Shown here piece by piece: positions 11,800-23,500 of a DNA stretch of 64,000 nt (position 1 is its first letter; each line of letters starts with the position of its first letter). Origin of the DNA: Lithospermum erythrorhizon (Eukaryota > Streptophyta > Magnoliopsida > Boraginales > Boraginaceae); assembly GCA_019722365.1 (NCBI GenBank), contig JADFUC010001132.1:1-64000 (forward strand), written 5' to 3'. The notes beneath the pieces are model-generated. The model had not been told where the DNA came from and made no database searches. It was given only the letters and a program-made list of their open reading frames with translations. Both the position numbers and the translations under genes were made by a program.

Positions 11800-12975
11800 T
11801 GTAAAATTATGTTTTATATTGAATAACATGCTTGTTGATTGTCTAATGGTGAAGTGGAAGTAACTTGATCGATAGTGCTTGTTGAGGATATTAAGTGAGG
11901 ATGATCCATGTAGTTCGCGTGTCGATCGATCCGTACCAGCCTCGATTTTCGAATCACATGTTCCCATGCTTGCCTCCCGTTCTTACCGTTGGGCTGCCGA
12001 TGGCGGTTCAGCGTTGTTTGAATCCTACACAACTGTCGATAGGGGTCCCGGTTGAGGCAGTGCTCTTTATCAAAGCCATATACGTGTGGCCACTTCTCAC
12101 TATCAAATAATGCTGGAGCCACGTCAAAACCCATGTGTAATTTTCCTCCGCCGTGTTCGAGGAAAGGCGTAACATACCCGTGAAGGTTTTTTATTTGTAC
12201 TCGTCACTCAGGCAACCTCGAGAGTAGTGCCATTACCATACATGTTTGTGTTGTAGGTGCAATCGAGCATTATCACTTGAGGATATGCATTGAGCATGGC
12301 ATGGGAGGCTGGGTGACTGAATACTACATCTCCGAGAGTTGACAAACCCGACACACTAAAGTCGAAGAAGTATTTATGCTGTTGCAAAAGAAACAAAAAA
12401 TTTTGCAACGGCGTCCTGTGTCCTCTTTCTCTTTCATTATCTTCGCCCACTTTGCATTGTAAGCTTCAGTGAAGGTGGTAACATTTATCGGTCGGCCCTC
12501 TTTAATGATTCTTGATGCGGCCCGACTGAACCCTCGGCGTATGAAGGAAATGGATGGTTATGTCTCACATCTGCTTTGGACCCATACTGACTTCCACCAT
12601 TAAGGTACCTCCAAGCTACTGCGTTGACGTCTCTGTGTGAATTTTTTCTTATTAGTTACATCTTTCTAGTCATATTCTGAGCCCGGAAGAACTAATGCTC
12701 CTTTTGTTACTTAGTTTCTTAGAACAGGGCCGCCAATGTTTTGTATTTGCCACAACCGAACATGTTCGAAGTTCTTCTCTACTCGAACCCGCCTTAGGAT
12801 TACTAAATTCACCATTTGTAATAGGAAATTGATCTTCTGATTTTTCGCAGCAAGCTTGAGTAACCGATGTATAATATGATGGAGCGATTGGACCGTAATC
12901 GGTAAATTGAGTTTCATCTACAGTAAAATCGTAACTATCGAGATTGATCAAATCGTAGTTATATTTTTTATCCAT
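11800..12975 (-). pseudogene. Decayed MULE/FAR1-type transposase
   Basis: The clearest part is at 12450-12208. RTPLQNFLFLLQQHKYFF is followed by DVVFSHPASHAMLNAYPQV and then IMLDCTYNTNMYG. This is the well-known signature of plant MULE and FAR1/FHY3 transposase domains (usual form 'FFAHP.S..L...FP.V...DCTYKTN.Y'), and the D of DCTY is the first catalytic aspartate. Just upstream, broken frames read INVTTFTEAYNAKWAKI, matching the linker that precedes it. Downstream, 12134-11814 keeps weak similarity (LCRIQTTLNRH for 'LC.WHI...', then RQAWEHVI). The start at 12975 is the nearest upstream ATG stretch and is uncertain. Stops and frameshifts make it non-functional as written. Confidence 0.7.
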
Positions 12976-13317
12976 TATGTAAAAGGATGTAGTATACTAA
13001 CTGATCTAATTTGATCGAGTAAATAATATATTGTAGTAATTGATTTAGTTTTGCAGTGTTGGAAGTTCAAATGGGTTGTTATATATAGGCAAAATTGAGA
13101 AAACATGTTCGTCAAATCACATTAAATTCAATTGAAACCCATGCACGCTTTATTGATTTCAAAGGATTGGAAGCTTATTATGTCTTAAGCAGAGGATATG
13201 CCTAAACGATCTTAAAGCGGTTCAAAAGCTACGATTCATTCTGATGCGGTAGTATTTTATTTTAATTGACTTTATTTTAATTAATAATTCATTTTATTAA
13301 ACAGTTAATTGAATTCT
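12976..13317. other. AT-rich spacer upstream of MULE remnant
   Basis: No gene or repeat was recognised. It would hold the 5' part of the minus-strand MULE element, but no terminal inverted repeat could be identified. Confidence 0.4.
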
Positions 13318-13525
13318 TAAAAATTTAATATTAATGTAGTATTTTAATAGACAAATCGAACTTGTGAAATTATGTCAAAGTTCAATTTTAATTTAGTCAA
13401 TCGACTAATTAAAATGGATTAGAGGGATAGAAAAATTCAACATTATCACGATTTGATTGCACCTGACTTGATTTGATTACACAATAAACGACATAAAGTA
13501 TCAAATTTATTTCGTCTTATTTCAT
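13318..13525. repeat. Direct duplication, copy 1 (about 205 bp)
   Basis: Starts AAAAATTTAATATTAATGTAG and ends TTTATTTCGTCTTAT. It is repeated almost exactly at 13730-13934, with a few substitutions and small indels. The offset is about 410 bases. Neither copy is coding. Confidence 0.85.
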
Positions 13526-13640
13526 GAACGAACAAGTAATTACCATGTTTATAAAGAAACAAGAATAGAAGAAATTTGGTCTAAAGAGAACAAGCACGAA
13601 TATAATTAAACGTTGACAAGCATTGAAAAGAATAGAAGCA
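13525..13640. repeat. Dispersed repeat related to 16104-16200
   Basis: Carries AACAAGTAATTACCATGTTT and AAACAAGAATAGAA followed by AGAGAACAAGCACGA. The same string recurs at 16110-16180. This ties the two halves of the 13-17.5 kb interval together as one repeated region. Confidence 0.75.
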
Positions 13641-13729
13641 TTTACGCGACAAGCACATGGGCGAGTCGACTTGCTTTCCTGATCTCACACCAAAAACTTA
13701 TTTGGTTGACAACACTTTCACGTGAACGG

Positions 13730-13934
13730 TAAAAATTTAATATTAATGTAGTATTTTAATAGACAAATCGAACTTGTGAAATTATGTCAAACTTCAATTT
13801 TAATTCAGTCAATCGATAATTAAAATGGATTAGATGGATAGGAAAATTCAACATTATCACGATTTGATTGCACCTGTCTTGATTTGATTACACAATAAAT
13901 GAAATAAAGTATCGAATTTATTTCGTCTTATTAA
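13730..13934. repeat. Direct duplication, copy 2 (about 205 bp)
   Basis: Second copy of the 13318-13525 sequence, including GACAAATCGAACTTGTGAAA and CATTATCACGATTTGATTGC. The two copies could be terminal repeats of a very small element (about 620 bp in all) or a local duplication. No target-site duplication was identified. Confidence 0.85.
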
Positions 13935-15530
13935 CGACCGCCGTGCGCGCGAGATTCTGATAAATAAAATCCACGGACACGAGTCTGTCGATGGATGACT
14001 CATTTTTTAAACGTCTTGAAACAAGTCAACAAAAGCATTCTGGCTGACAAAATACTTTTTTAAGAAAAGAATTCATCATTGGTATTTCTAACCACATAAT
14101 GACAATCAACGTACAACATGACTCCCGAGAATCTGAAATGCCTCCCTCTGACGACAAGTATCTCAAAATAACAACTATACAAGCGACAACTACGTTCCAA
14201 CAAAATAAAAGAGGCGTGAGGATCATGCGCACCGCGCTAAGCTCACAGGCACAAACACCCGAGCGTCTCGGAGATGGAGCAACACCACTGTCAACCCTAC
14301 TTGATGTAATTGCCGCCCATGTGCATGAATAAATTGTAGGCTGAAACTTCTTGAATATATATCTGAGAGAATGAAATCAACTTCCAATCACGCGATAGTG
14401 TACCAAAGTAAATGATATGCATATGATAGATAGAGTAATTACGTAATATTATTGACAAGATCTTAATATAAAGTCATTATCAATTTCATTATCTTTTACG
14501 TATGTTTATAAATTCGTTATTAGCGGACATTCTAAGATGATGGCAATCGGCTTAATAACATACACATAATTCAAGAAAGACTTTAATAACACGCCCAACA
14601 AACAATCGACCTTACTCCGTCAAATGACAACGACGACATCACAACTCAGCAATTTAACTTGACTACATTGTACTGATATTCAGCAGTAGTATCAGCTAAA
14701 CCAATTTCTTGTAATCACAACTCAACAACTCCATGATACATCTCAACTGACTAAAATGATACTACAACTCGACAACGCTATCAACTCCATGACTTCGACA
14801 ATCCTACAACTTCAGTATAAGTCGGTTTCTCTGACTAATGCGCGTAAATCCTTTTTCGACACTGCGAGGGAGGAAACTTATGCCCGTGAGCATAGCTATC
14901 ACGAATGCGACAGAAGTGCGAGCAATCACGAATCGTAACTAAAGTGCGAAGCGATTTACCGGACAATACGACTCGACACACAACGTCGGCTTCATATGCA
15001 ACTCTCCCTGTCTGACTCATGACTCCTCGAAACACATGCGACTATTGAGACCCGCAAACACAACCCAGCTAAACCCACAAAAATATTCAACATATAATTT
15101 AACCTGAATCGCGTATACACCGTACATATACGTAATCGAGCAGTTAATCAGCCTTTAGTAGAATAAATCTTCGCCTCATTTAACTATATAAAACTCAGCC
15201 TTGTCATGGCAACCCAATGGACCTTTCGCGATTAACTTTAAACAAATATTAATTATAATTACTACTTATAATATACAACTAGTAATATAGCATTCTACTA
15301 TATATTTAATTTCATATTTACCCCAAAATATGACGGAAAAATCCCGTATAATCTTATTCCGACTTAAGTCCATGGCTTCCGTTTTAAATGATCAAATTCC
15401 AACACTAGTTTCAAAGGCCACAACGTTCGATATTAACAACTAATCATCAAATTTCTAACCATCTTTAATCTCGAATCCAATTAAACCTCAGCTTACAAAA
15501 CTCGTTTTATCATTATTTCATTAAACTTTA
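13935..15530. other. Repeat-derived region with no recognised gene
   Basis: Two opposed open stretches of 60-77 codons (14099-14332 plus, 14232-14026 minus) and others at 14756-15035 are shadows of each other, with no known motif. Words such as ATCACAACTC and CAACTC.ACAA recur loosely between 14640 and 14830. Position and base composition suggest the downstream part of the minus-strand repeat copy that follows. Confidence 0.4.
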
Positions 15531-16050
15531 ATAAAGTCAAGAGCAAACTGTTTTAAAACATGAAAATTAACAAAAAGTCAACAAAAGTCAACTATGACCC
15601 TCGACAAATTTCAACCCATTAAATCGATTATTATCACCTCTTATCACGATGTCAGCCGGATATTAAGATTACATAACATTATAAATGTCAATTCGAGGTC
15701 ATTTCGATATAACAAAAAAGTCAACATCCGCAAAAGTCAGAAATACTCCAAGCGATTCGAGGACTTAAGCGTAGGGGCGACTGGAGGCTTCTCCAAGAAA
15801 TTTTTAGGACCCGAAACTTGTAAGATGAGGAGAAAATGGAAAGAAAAAATTTGAGAAAATGGGGGAGAGCTCTCGTGACTTCAGAGATGAGAGAAAAGAA
15901 GATGATAAAGATGATTAAGCATATGGATAACTTAAGAATACCGTGGGAGTCCGTTAAAATATCCCAAGAGGTAATGAAACTTTCTCGTTGGAGTTTCGAT
16001 TTGGTTTGCAAATGCCGATGCTTCTGTGTAATTCCCAACATAAATTTAAC
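15530..16050 (-). repeat. Minus-strand copy of the TTGACT-rich repeat family
   Basis: On the minus strand this stretch has a pyrimidine-rich head (TTTTCTCTCATCTCTG near 15890) followed by several TTGACT words (for example GTTGACTTTTGTTGACTTTT around 15590-15565). The same arrangement occurs at 33.6, 36.5 and 58.7 kb. Open stretches here are shadows. The family resembles LTR sequence, but that is inference. Confidence 0.5.
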
Positions 16051-16099
16051 TTAACCCCCAAATAATATTACAATAGTATACATACGGGCAGGTTACATA

Positions 16100-16310
16100 T
16101 TCCATGAACTAACAAGTAATTACCATGTTTATAACGAAACAAGAATAGAAAAAATTTGCTTCTTAGAGAACAAGCACGATTATAATTCGCTTGTTACACA
16201 ACGAGCATGGTCAGAATTCGCTTGTTACACAACAAGCATGGGAAAAATTAAACATTTTCTGACAAGCATGGGAAAAAATTCGCTTGTTACACAATGGCCG
16301 AGGCGAGAAT
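16100..16310. repeat. Tandem CGCTTGTTACACAA / ACAAGCATGG repeat
   Basis: The unit ATTCGCTTGTTACACAA occurs three times between 16187 and 16295, each followed by a variant of ACAAGCATGGGAAAAA. A further half unit stands near 16245. The block starts with the string shared with 13525-13640. Confidence 0.75.
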
Positions 16311-16399
16311 CGCTTCTTTTATTTGATTTGACAACACTGCGTGAACGAGTAAAGGGCCGAGTTTGGCCATTTTTTATTCTGAAATCAGCGAATTATTCG

Positions 16400-16850
16400 T
16401 GTTCTGCTTGACAAGCGAATTTGCCATTGTTGATAAAAAACAACCGAATGAAACCATTGTTTATTTTAAAACCGGCGGTTCGCTACTTATTCTTAAATAC
16501 TAACAAGCGAATAACTTTATTTTCTAACAACGTTCAATGCGTTTCGGTTGTAGTACTCCGTTTTGTGTTTTGGGAAGCAATTAACAACTCAATTAACAAG
16601 TAAGTACAAAATTTCATCATTTGTTTTTGTGTTTGTGCATATTATAAAAGCGAATTTGTTTGTGTTTGTTAAGTTATAAGCAATTGATTTTGTGTTTGTT
16701 ATATGATGTCATGACGAGAGAATGATTACCCAGCGATAGCTGACTTTATCAATTGTTTATTAGACCACGAATCATTGAAATGATGTGTTACATTTGCATT
16801 TCAAAATAGTATGTATTATTAAGATTATTTTATTAATTACGAGAATTATT
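16400..16850. other. AT-rich spacer with AACAACCGAAT words
   Basis: No gene was recognised. One AACAACCGAATGAAACCATTG word near 16439 is related to the array at 17530-17620. Confidence 0.45.
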
Positions 16851-17520
16851 TGTCAATTATGAATTGAGATTATGTCTTAAATATTATAAAATTGTAATGA
16901 TTATGAATTGTGTATTAAATATTATGGGGAATTAGTAGATTGTGTATTAAATATTATGAAATTGTTTGTTAATATTTATTGTTAATATTTCGAATTAATA
17001 TTATGAATTGTGTATTATTGAGATTTATTGTTAATATTTCGAATTGTGTATTATGAATTGTGTATTATGAATTTATTATGAATTTATTTATTACATTTCG
17101 AATTGAGAATTTATGAATTGTATATTATGAAATTATTGAGATTATGAAATTATGAAATATGATAAAATATGGTCAAATTATGATAAAATTATGAAATATG
17201 ATAAAATATGAGATGATAAAATTATGATAAAATATGATAAAATATGAGATTATGAAATTATGATGAAATATGAGATTATGAAATATGAGATTATGATAAA
17301 ATTATGATGAAATTATGAAATATGATAAAATATGAGATTATGATAAAAATATGATAATTGGTAAAATTATGATAATTGGTAAAATATGATAAAATTATGA
17401 TAATTGATAAAATATGGTAAAATTATGATAATTGGTAAAATATGATAAAATTATGTTAATTGGTAAAATATGATAAAATTATGATAATTGGTAAAATATG
17501 ATAAAATTATGTTGATATTG
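16850..17520. repeat. Long AT-rich low-complexity array
   Basis: The first part (16850-17100) is built from GAATTGTGTATTA and AATATTATGAAATTG variants. The second (17140-17520) is built from GATAAAATTATG and ATAATTGGTAAAATATGA units, the latter nearly periodic at about 38 bases towards the end. There is no coding content. Confidence 0.85.
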
Positions 17521-17524
17521 TTAA

Positions 17525-17620
17525 TAATGAAACAACCGAATTAAAGTCATGGTTGTAATCAAACAACCGAATTAATGCCATGGTTGTAATAAAACAACCG
17601 AATTGTAGAGATGATAATAA
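17525..17620. repeat. Three tandem copies of AAACAACCGAATT...CATGGTTGTAAT
   Basis: Three near-identical units of about 36 bases start at about 17530, 17563 and 17594. Each has AACAACCGAATT and, in the first two, CATGGTTGTAAT, so each unit can fold on the short inverted pair ACAACC/GGTTGT. Confidence 0.75.
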
Positions 17621-18119
17621 TAAGTGGCAATTCTAGCAATGATTGTTAATAAAGTAAGCGGCGTGAGCCATTGTTTAATAACAAATGAACCTTTTCCATG
17701 TTCTTGTGGGAAGTAACTAATATTAATATGATAAAATTATTCACCTTATGATTGTACTAAAGATATTAAAGATGAGCGATGCGTCGGCAACGGCTTGTCC
17801 GGAATGTTGGAATCGGAGTATTCTTGGAGTCGTCCGTGGCGAGAAGAAGGTCAAGCGGTGGAAGGCCGGTTGGCAATCCGGTTCGTCGCTGCGCGAGTGC
17901 GAGGAAGTATACGCGGTTCTATAACCCGGTTCATCCTTTGGCAATGCGAGCATACCAGTTCCAGCAACCCGATCGGCGTTAGCGCGGGGAAGGCGTCAAA
18001 ATATAGGTTTGCCAAACTATGAGTAGTATACTAATGAGCCATGCAGGGGCGAAAATCGGAAGTTACGATAGGCTTGAGGTCATCTAGCGAAAGCTGTGTG
18101 GGAAGATCCCGAGCGGGAG

Positions 18120-19790
18120 GCGTGAGCCGCGGTAGTTCAAAAGGGACAAAACAACAAATTGTTGGCCGGCACTTTATTAATGAAAGTGGTGGATCTTGTT
18201 AATGCGTCTGGGATCGATCATGTCCCAGAAATAACGTTCGGACAAACTCGGCTTTGGTCCACGGCTTTCGTTGAGCGGTGGCATCGAGGCGAACTCGCTT
18301 CACATATGCCTTTTGGCGAAATAATAACAATTACTCTGCTTGCGATATACGCAGTATCTTAGGAATCCCATTATTGAATTGTTCGTCGTATGCGGGCGGC
18401 GGGCCATACGATCCGTATGCGATGCTTGCTAGGTCGTGTTTAAGCGAGGAGCGATTAGGAGGTGTCTTATTAAAGGCGTCAAGGAATTTGCCAGTCCGGC
18501 GTAGTGGACCTATTAGTAAAGGCTCGTGCGTGCGCTTTGGTATTCAGGGAGCGACATTGTTGTCGATAAATCACGGGACCATAACGCTCGGTCTGATACT
18601 TAGACTTATTTGGCGGACGGTAATGTCGATGAAATTACGTATGTATGCTTGAAGTCTTTGGTGCACAGCGTACTTACCATATTGTTAGGAAAGAGCGTCA
18701 AAGGAGTGAATCAAGGCAAATGGCTGGATGTATAACTCTGCCAGTGCTTACCCGGCGTGTATATAATGAATTATTCATGTTTATATTTTATGAAAACTAA
18801 TCATTTATTTTTTTTTGTATTGCGGTGTTGGATCTATGAGTACTTCCGCGGTATTGACCGGAGGTACCGTATGGTACCCGAATAGCCAGTACCACGATGG
18901 TAATGACGCTACAATCACAGGCCCAAGTAGAATTTGATTCTTATCGAGCCAGGTGGATCGGATGACGGCCGAACATGTATGAAAATATTATATATTAAAT
19001 TTTATATAACATTATTAGAAAAAAAAGAAACTTAGATTATTTCCATTTATCATAACGAATTAGGTGGACACCATGGGCCCGTCTCACCAAAATCCCGCGT
19101 ATGCATATTATCGCTGATTTAAATGCAGCAGATATCGATAGGCGTATATACTGAGGAAGAGAGTTACGGCGGTTCGGGAGAAGGTATGGCCAGTCCGCCC
19201 CGCCCGTTGAAGCTTAGGAAAGGACCCAGTAGGCCAATATGCGAATATTGAGAAATTAATACGGAGATTGATTACACTGGTAGTATGCTGATTTAGTATT
19301 TGACCCTACGTGATGGGTCCCAAAATGCGTATATAGCTTCGTAGATGTCGAGCATTACGTGAGTTAGTGTTTAAGGACTTCGTATTAGAGTGCATAGCTT
19401 AGAACTTGACTAGACATGCTAGATGCAATGTAGAGACAATGTTCTTAGCCTCGGTGGTGTCATGTTGTTAAAAGTGTATTTTTCATTACCTTATATTATA
19501 TTTTTATGATCATATACTAACATGTATTTCTTAATTTCATACTTGACCCGGTTGCAGCCAAATGCGGCGAGCGCTCCTGATATCTGATGCTACATGAGCA
19601 GCGTCACGATCCGTATATACAGGCTGGTGGGGGAACGGTATCGACTTATCGGGAGAGGAGGTTGCCGGTGTGTATCCCGAGGGCGATGGATGTCGATGAG
19701 TGGGGCAGTCCACGGCGCGGCCTCGTGAGGAAGCGGTTCATCTTGCCACTCGGCGTAAGGCGTAAGTATCAGGATTCTGATCTGTAAGAT
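18120..19790 (+). pseudogene. Decayed plant mobile domain (MAIN-like) gene
   Basis: Near 18180-18380 the plus strand reads VVDLVNASGIDHVPEI, then AFVERWHRGELASHMPFGE, then ITITL and, after a frame change, DIRSILGIP. This matches the plant mobile domain pattern 'ALVERWR.ETHTFHMP.GE.TITL.DV..LLGLP'. Further pieces follow in order: GATLLSINHGTITLGLILR at about 18552, RTYA-type wording near 18640, and QMAGCITL near 18718, corresponding to 'R.IAG...LLQ'. Then, across an apparent intron-like AT stretch (18770-18830), comes WYPNSQYHDGND and RMTAEHV (near 18960). The domain occurs in MAIN/MAIL proteins and is spread by MULE and gypsy elements. Frameshifts and stops are present, so this is a TE-type remnant and not a host MAIN gene. 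17760-18120 may be its degraded start. Confidence 0.75.
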
Positions 19791-19799
19791 GAAAGAACA

Positions 19800-20554
19800 A
19801 AACAACGGGAACCAAATAGTGATTAGTTTCATGATTGTATTGTTCGAATATTATAAATGATGTTTTTGTATGTTACCAGCTGATTTTTACATCCGATTTA
19901 TACTCGTTTTTATGTTATTTAATTGATTCGCTTTAGTAATTTTCTCGTTTTAATGTACAGAAGCCATTGATTTATTTATAAGTTAAAAGCGAAAGAGAAT
20001 AATTGCTATCAGTTGTGGAATTCGTAGGTAGAATCTGGATTCTGAGATTCGAATGTATGGCAAAGTCGAAACCAAAGCATCAGAATTGTGGAAATTCGTA
20101 ACAACAAAATTTCTGTAATAAGTAATGCTTTTGATTGATATCGATAAAAACCGTTTTCTAGATATTAGGTAATACGATTTTTTTCGTGTTTGATGTGGCT
20201 ACCCGATTTACTTTATGTTTGTAGCGAAAAGAAATTTCTTATTGTGGTGTTCGTATTGTAAACAATGATAAATCGATATTTGTTGTGTTATAAATTCTTG
20301 TTAGGAACTAAGCGTAGATTGAATTTCTTTATTCTTTATCACGCGATAATAATTGTTTGTTTTTTAGCATGGCTTAATAGAAGCGTGTTCTTTGGGGTAA
20401 AATAGTAATTCAGCGGTATGTATATAACAGTTCAGAGTATTTTGGAAGAAAAAAATATAGATAAGGTAGTGCCCACATAATCATTTTGTACCTGGACACA
20501 ATATTTATACACAAACCAATACTCTATATTGAAAAAATTGTTCGAGGAAACAAA
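19800..20554 (+). promoter_or_regulatory. Upstream region and likely promoter of the cysteine synthase gene
   Basis: About 750 bases without a gene, AT-rich. A possible TATA box, TATATAAC, lies at 20420-20427, about 130 bases before the start codon, with a plausible transcript start some 30 bases further. No upstream ATG is in frame and open into the coding sequence. The position of the TATA element is a guess from sequence alone. Confidence 0.4.
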
Positions 20555-23500
20555 ATGGCTTCTTCTACTATTATCCACAAACTCATACCTTCATCTATCT
20601 ATTCCAAATCCAAAACTGAGCTATTTGCTAGTCATATTGGAGTAAAAAAGCTTAGTATTGTTAACAATGTTGGTAAACAAAGATGTGTTTTGAGTGGTTC
20701 AATTTCTTGCAAAGCTGTGTCTGTTGCACAACCAGAAACTGAGGTTGAAGGACTCAACATTGCTGATGATGTTACTCAGGTGGCTGAACTAGTTTTTTTT
20801 TTTATGTGAACCACTAGGGTTAGTCCAGTGGCATCAGCTCGGGGTATCGAGTTCTTATAATGACAACGGCCGAATTTTGTAAAAAAGAAAAGAAAATAAC
20901 TAGTTTTATGTGCATAATTGGGTTTATTGTGATTAATGTTTAATTGGGATGTCTAAATATTAGATTTTTGTTTATGGGTTGGACTAATTAGATGAAAATA
21001 TGGTGTAAAGATTGATTTTTTGTTTCTGGGTTGGCCCTAATTACATGCAAATATGAAACTTAGATATTAGGAAGGTGTAAAGATTGGAGTTTTGTTTAGG
21101 GCTTACTAATTACATGAAAATATGGAAGTTAGCTATTGGGAAGGTGCAAAGATTGGATTTTTTTTATGGCTTGTACAAAGATATGTAGCTTAGCAATTAG
21201 TGTATCCTTGTTCTAATTAAGATATGGAGCTTAGCAAAATGTGAAGAATTTGGTATATATCCTTATTCTAATTACATGAAATTATGGAGCTTAGCAATTA
21301 GTTCATCTCTTAGAATTCACAATGAACATTTTAGTTCCTAATCTTAACAGTTTTCCATAAGATTGCTGATGATGTTACCCAGATGGCCTGGGTGACCTTG
21401 TTTTAAGTGCATAATTGGGTTCGTTAAGATTGAAATTCAATTGGGATGGTGTGAAGATTCAATTTTTGTTTCTGGGTTGTCCTAAGTAGATGAAAATATG
21501 GAACTTAGCAAATAGTTTGTCTTTGAGAATTCATGATGAATAATTTAGTTCTTAATCTAACGGGTTTGCTACATTGTTTTAACGGAACCATCGTATTTTT
21601 TTTAATGAAGTTATGGTTTATTCAGTTTTGAGAAGTGCAATATTTCTCTTGCAATGACTTACTGACTTACTACTCCCTAGCAAAATGTGAAGAAATTGGT
21701 GTATATCTTTGTTAATTTTGTGTTGGTAATGTTTTACAGTAAATTTAGTCTGTATGGGGGAAATTACTGACTAGTGTTAAATTAAACTCCCTCCATCCCT
21801 TTTTAGTTGGTGTAATTGCTTGGCTCTTTCTAAGATTTAAAGTTTAAGGTCCAAGTAGTCTAGTGAGAGTAATTCAGCCTAAATAGGATGTAGCTTTACG
21901 AAATAAAGAAAAAGAAGTCAAATCTACCAATGAAAATGGGATGGAGGGAGAATAATGGTACATGCCCCTCCATTTCAAAAGATTATCCTGTGAGAATTAT
22001 GATTTGTGCCCTTTAACCGGTTTAATAAAAATTATCATGTTAATGTTAAAATACATTAAAAATACTAGCATTTGATATATTTTCATCAAATATAATACAA
22101 CATATATAAAATTACTTGATCTCAAAATGTAAAACGTCAACAGTCAAAATTTAAAACTGGACAATCTTTTTGAAATAGAGGGAGTATGTGATTTTTAGAT
22201 TAGGATTTTTGAACTACTGTACTTTTATGGTGTCAGACAAACTGGATAAGGACAATCTTTTGAAATAGAGTGCCTCTTCGTCAGTATGTGATATTATCCT
22301 TCAAATTTTTCCAGTTATGTTATTGTTGACTTGGTGTGATTCTGGTTCCCAATTCTGGTTGTTGGTTAGTTGTTCATATTTTCCTGTAATCAAATTAGAT
22401 GAATGTGAAAGATATAAATGATAACTACTGTAAAACCCGTCTGCTGTCTGTCATATTAGATGTGACTGTGTTTTATGTTTGATTCTGGTACTATGTGGGA
22501 ACACTTGCTTTTGTTGCTAATTTTGATAACGTTTTCTTGTGTTTCCTTTGTTGGTGTCAGCTCATAGGCAATACACCAATGGTGTATTTGAATAGAATTG
22601 TAAAGGGTTCTGTTGCTCATATTGCAGCAAAGCTGGAGATTATGGAACCATGCTGCAGTGTAAAAGATAGGTGAGTGTTACTTGCTTTCATTTTAGTGCT
22701 ATGCTGATCTAGTTATAAATAAGGGATTCCAGTGTATAAATATGTTGTTTGTTGTAGATGACTGAATTCCCATTTCCTTGATTTGTAATCAGAAAACATT
22801 AAATTCAAGTTGTGCTATGCCATTTATCCTTTTAATAATTGAAGTTTTGTGCAGACACAAACTGTAGAATACTTTGCAGTATCATACATTGATGATTCTC
22901 ATGTTTGTTTGACAGTACTCACTACTTACTAATGTTTTTAAAGGAAGACATTTTCGTGATATCTGTACAAATACTTATCTTTTAATTCATGGATACCAAT
23001 GATTTATCTGGCTGGCTTTCCAACATATCAGTCAATTGTTTATTTGTCTTCACAGTTTTTTGTGATGCTAGTTATCTATGTCCTTTTCTCTGGAATAATA
23101 TTAGCATCCCACATCTGCTACAGATGCTTAAATCTTGGTATGACCAAACCACAACCAAAGAATATGTTAAAAACTACATATATATTTTCATCCACTTATT
23201 GAAATTTATTTTTATTTCAGAATAGGGTTCAGTATGATTGCTGATGCTGAGCAGCGAGGAGCCATAACCCCTGGGAAGGTATTGATAACATGTGATACTT
23301 ACATTTTTCCTTCGTTTAGAACTTTAAATGTATTGGGTGAGTTGCTCTTTGTTTCATCAGGTTGATGTTTAAATTATTTATCCGGAAATAAGCTTTTACT
23401 TTTTGGCTCAAGGAACTATCAAGTATTAATACAGTGGATTCATGATACATTAATACTTTGAAGCCCTTCATTATAAAAATCTCTGTAGTTCCATGTCAGA

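Noticed and set aside
16100..17620. CRISPR-like spaced repeats
   Set aside because: The units are degenerate, the spacing is irregular and the context is a plant nuclear genome with introns; these are tandem repeats.
20486..20554. In-frame upstream extension of cysteine synthase exon 1
   Set aside because: The frame is open back to 20486, but that codon is TTG, not ATG. The first ATG is at 20555 and gives a typical transit peptide.
20780..20809. Read-through of exon 1 to a short protein ending at 20809
   Set aside because: The clean GT donor at 20780 and the exact phase match with exon 2 ([11 protein letters not shown]) show this is intron.
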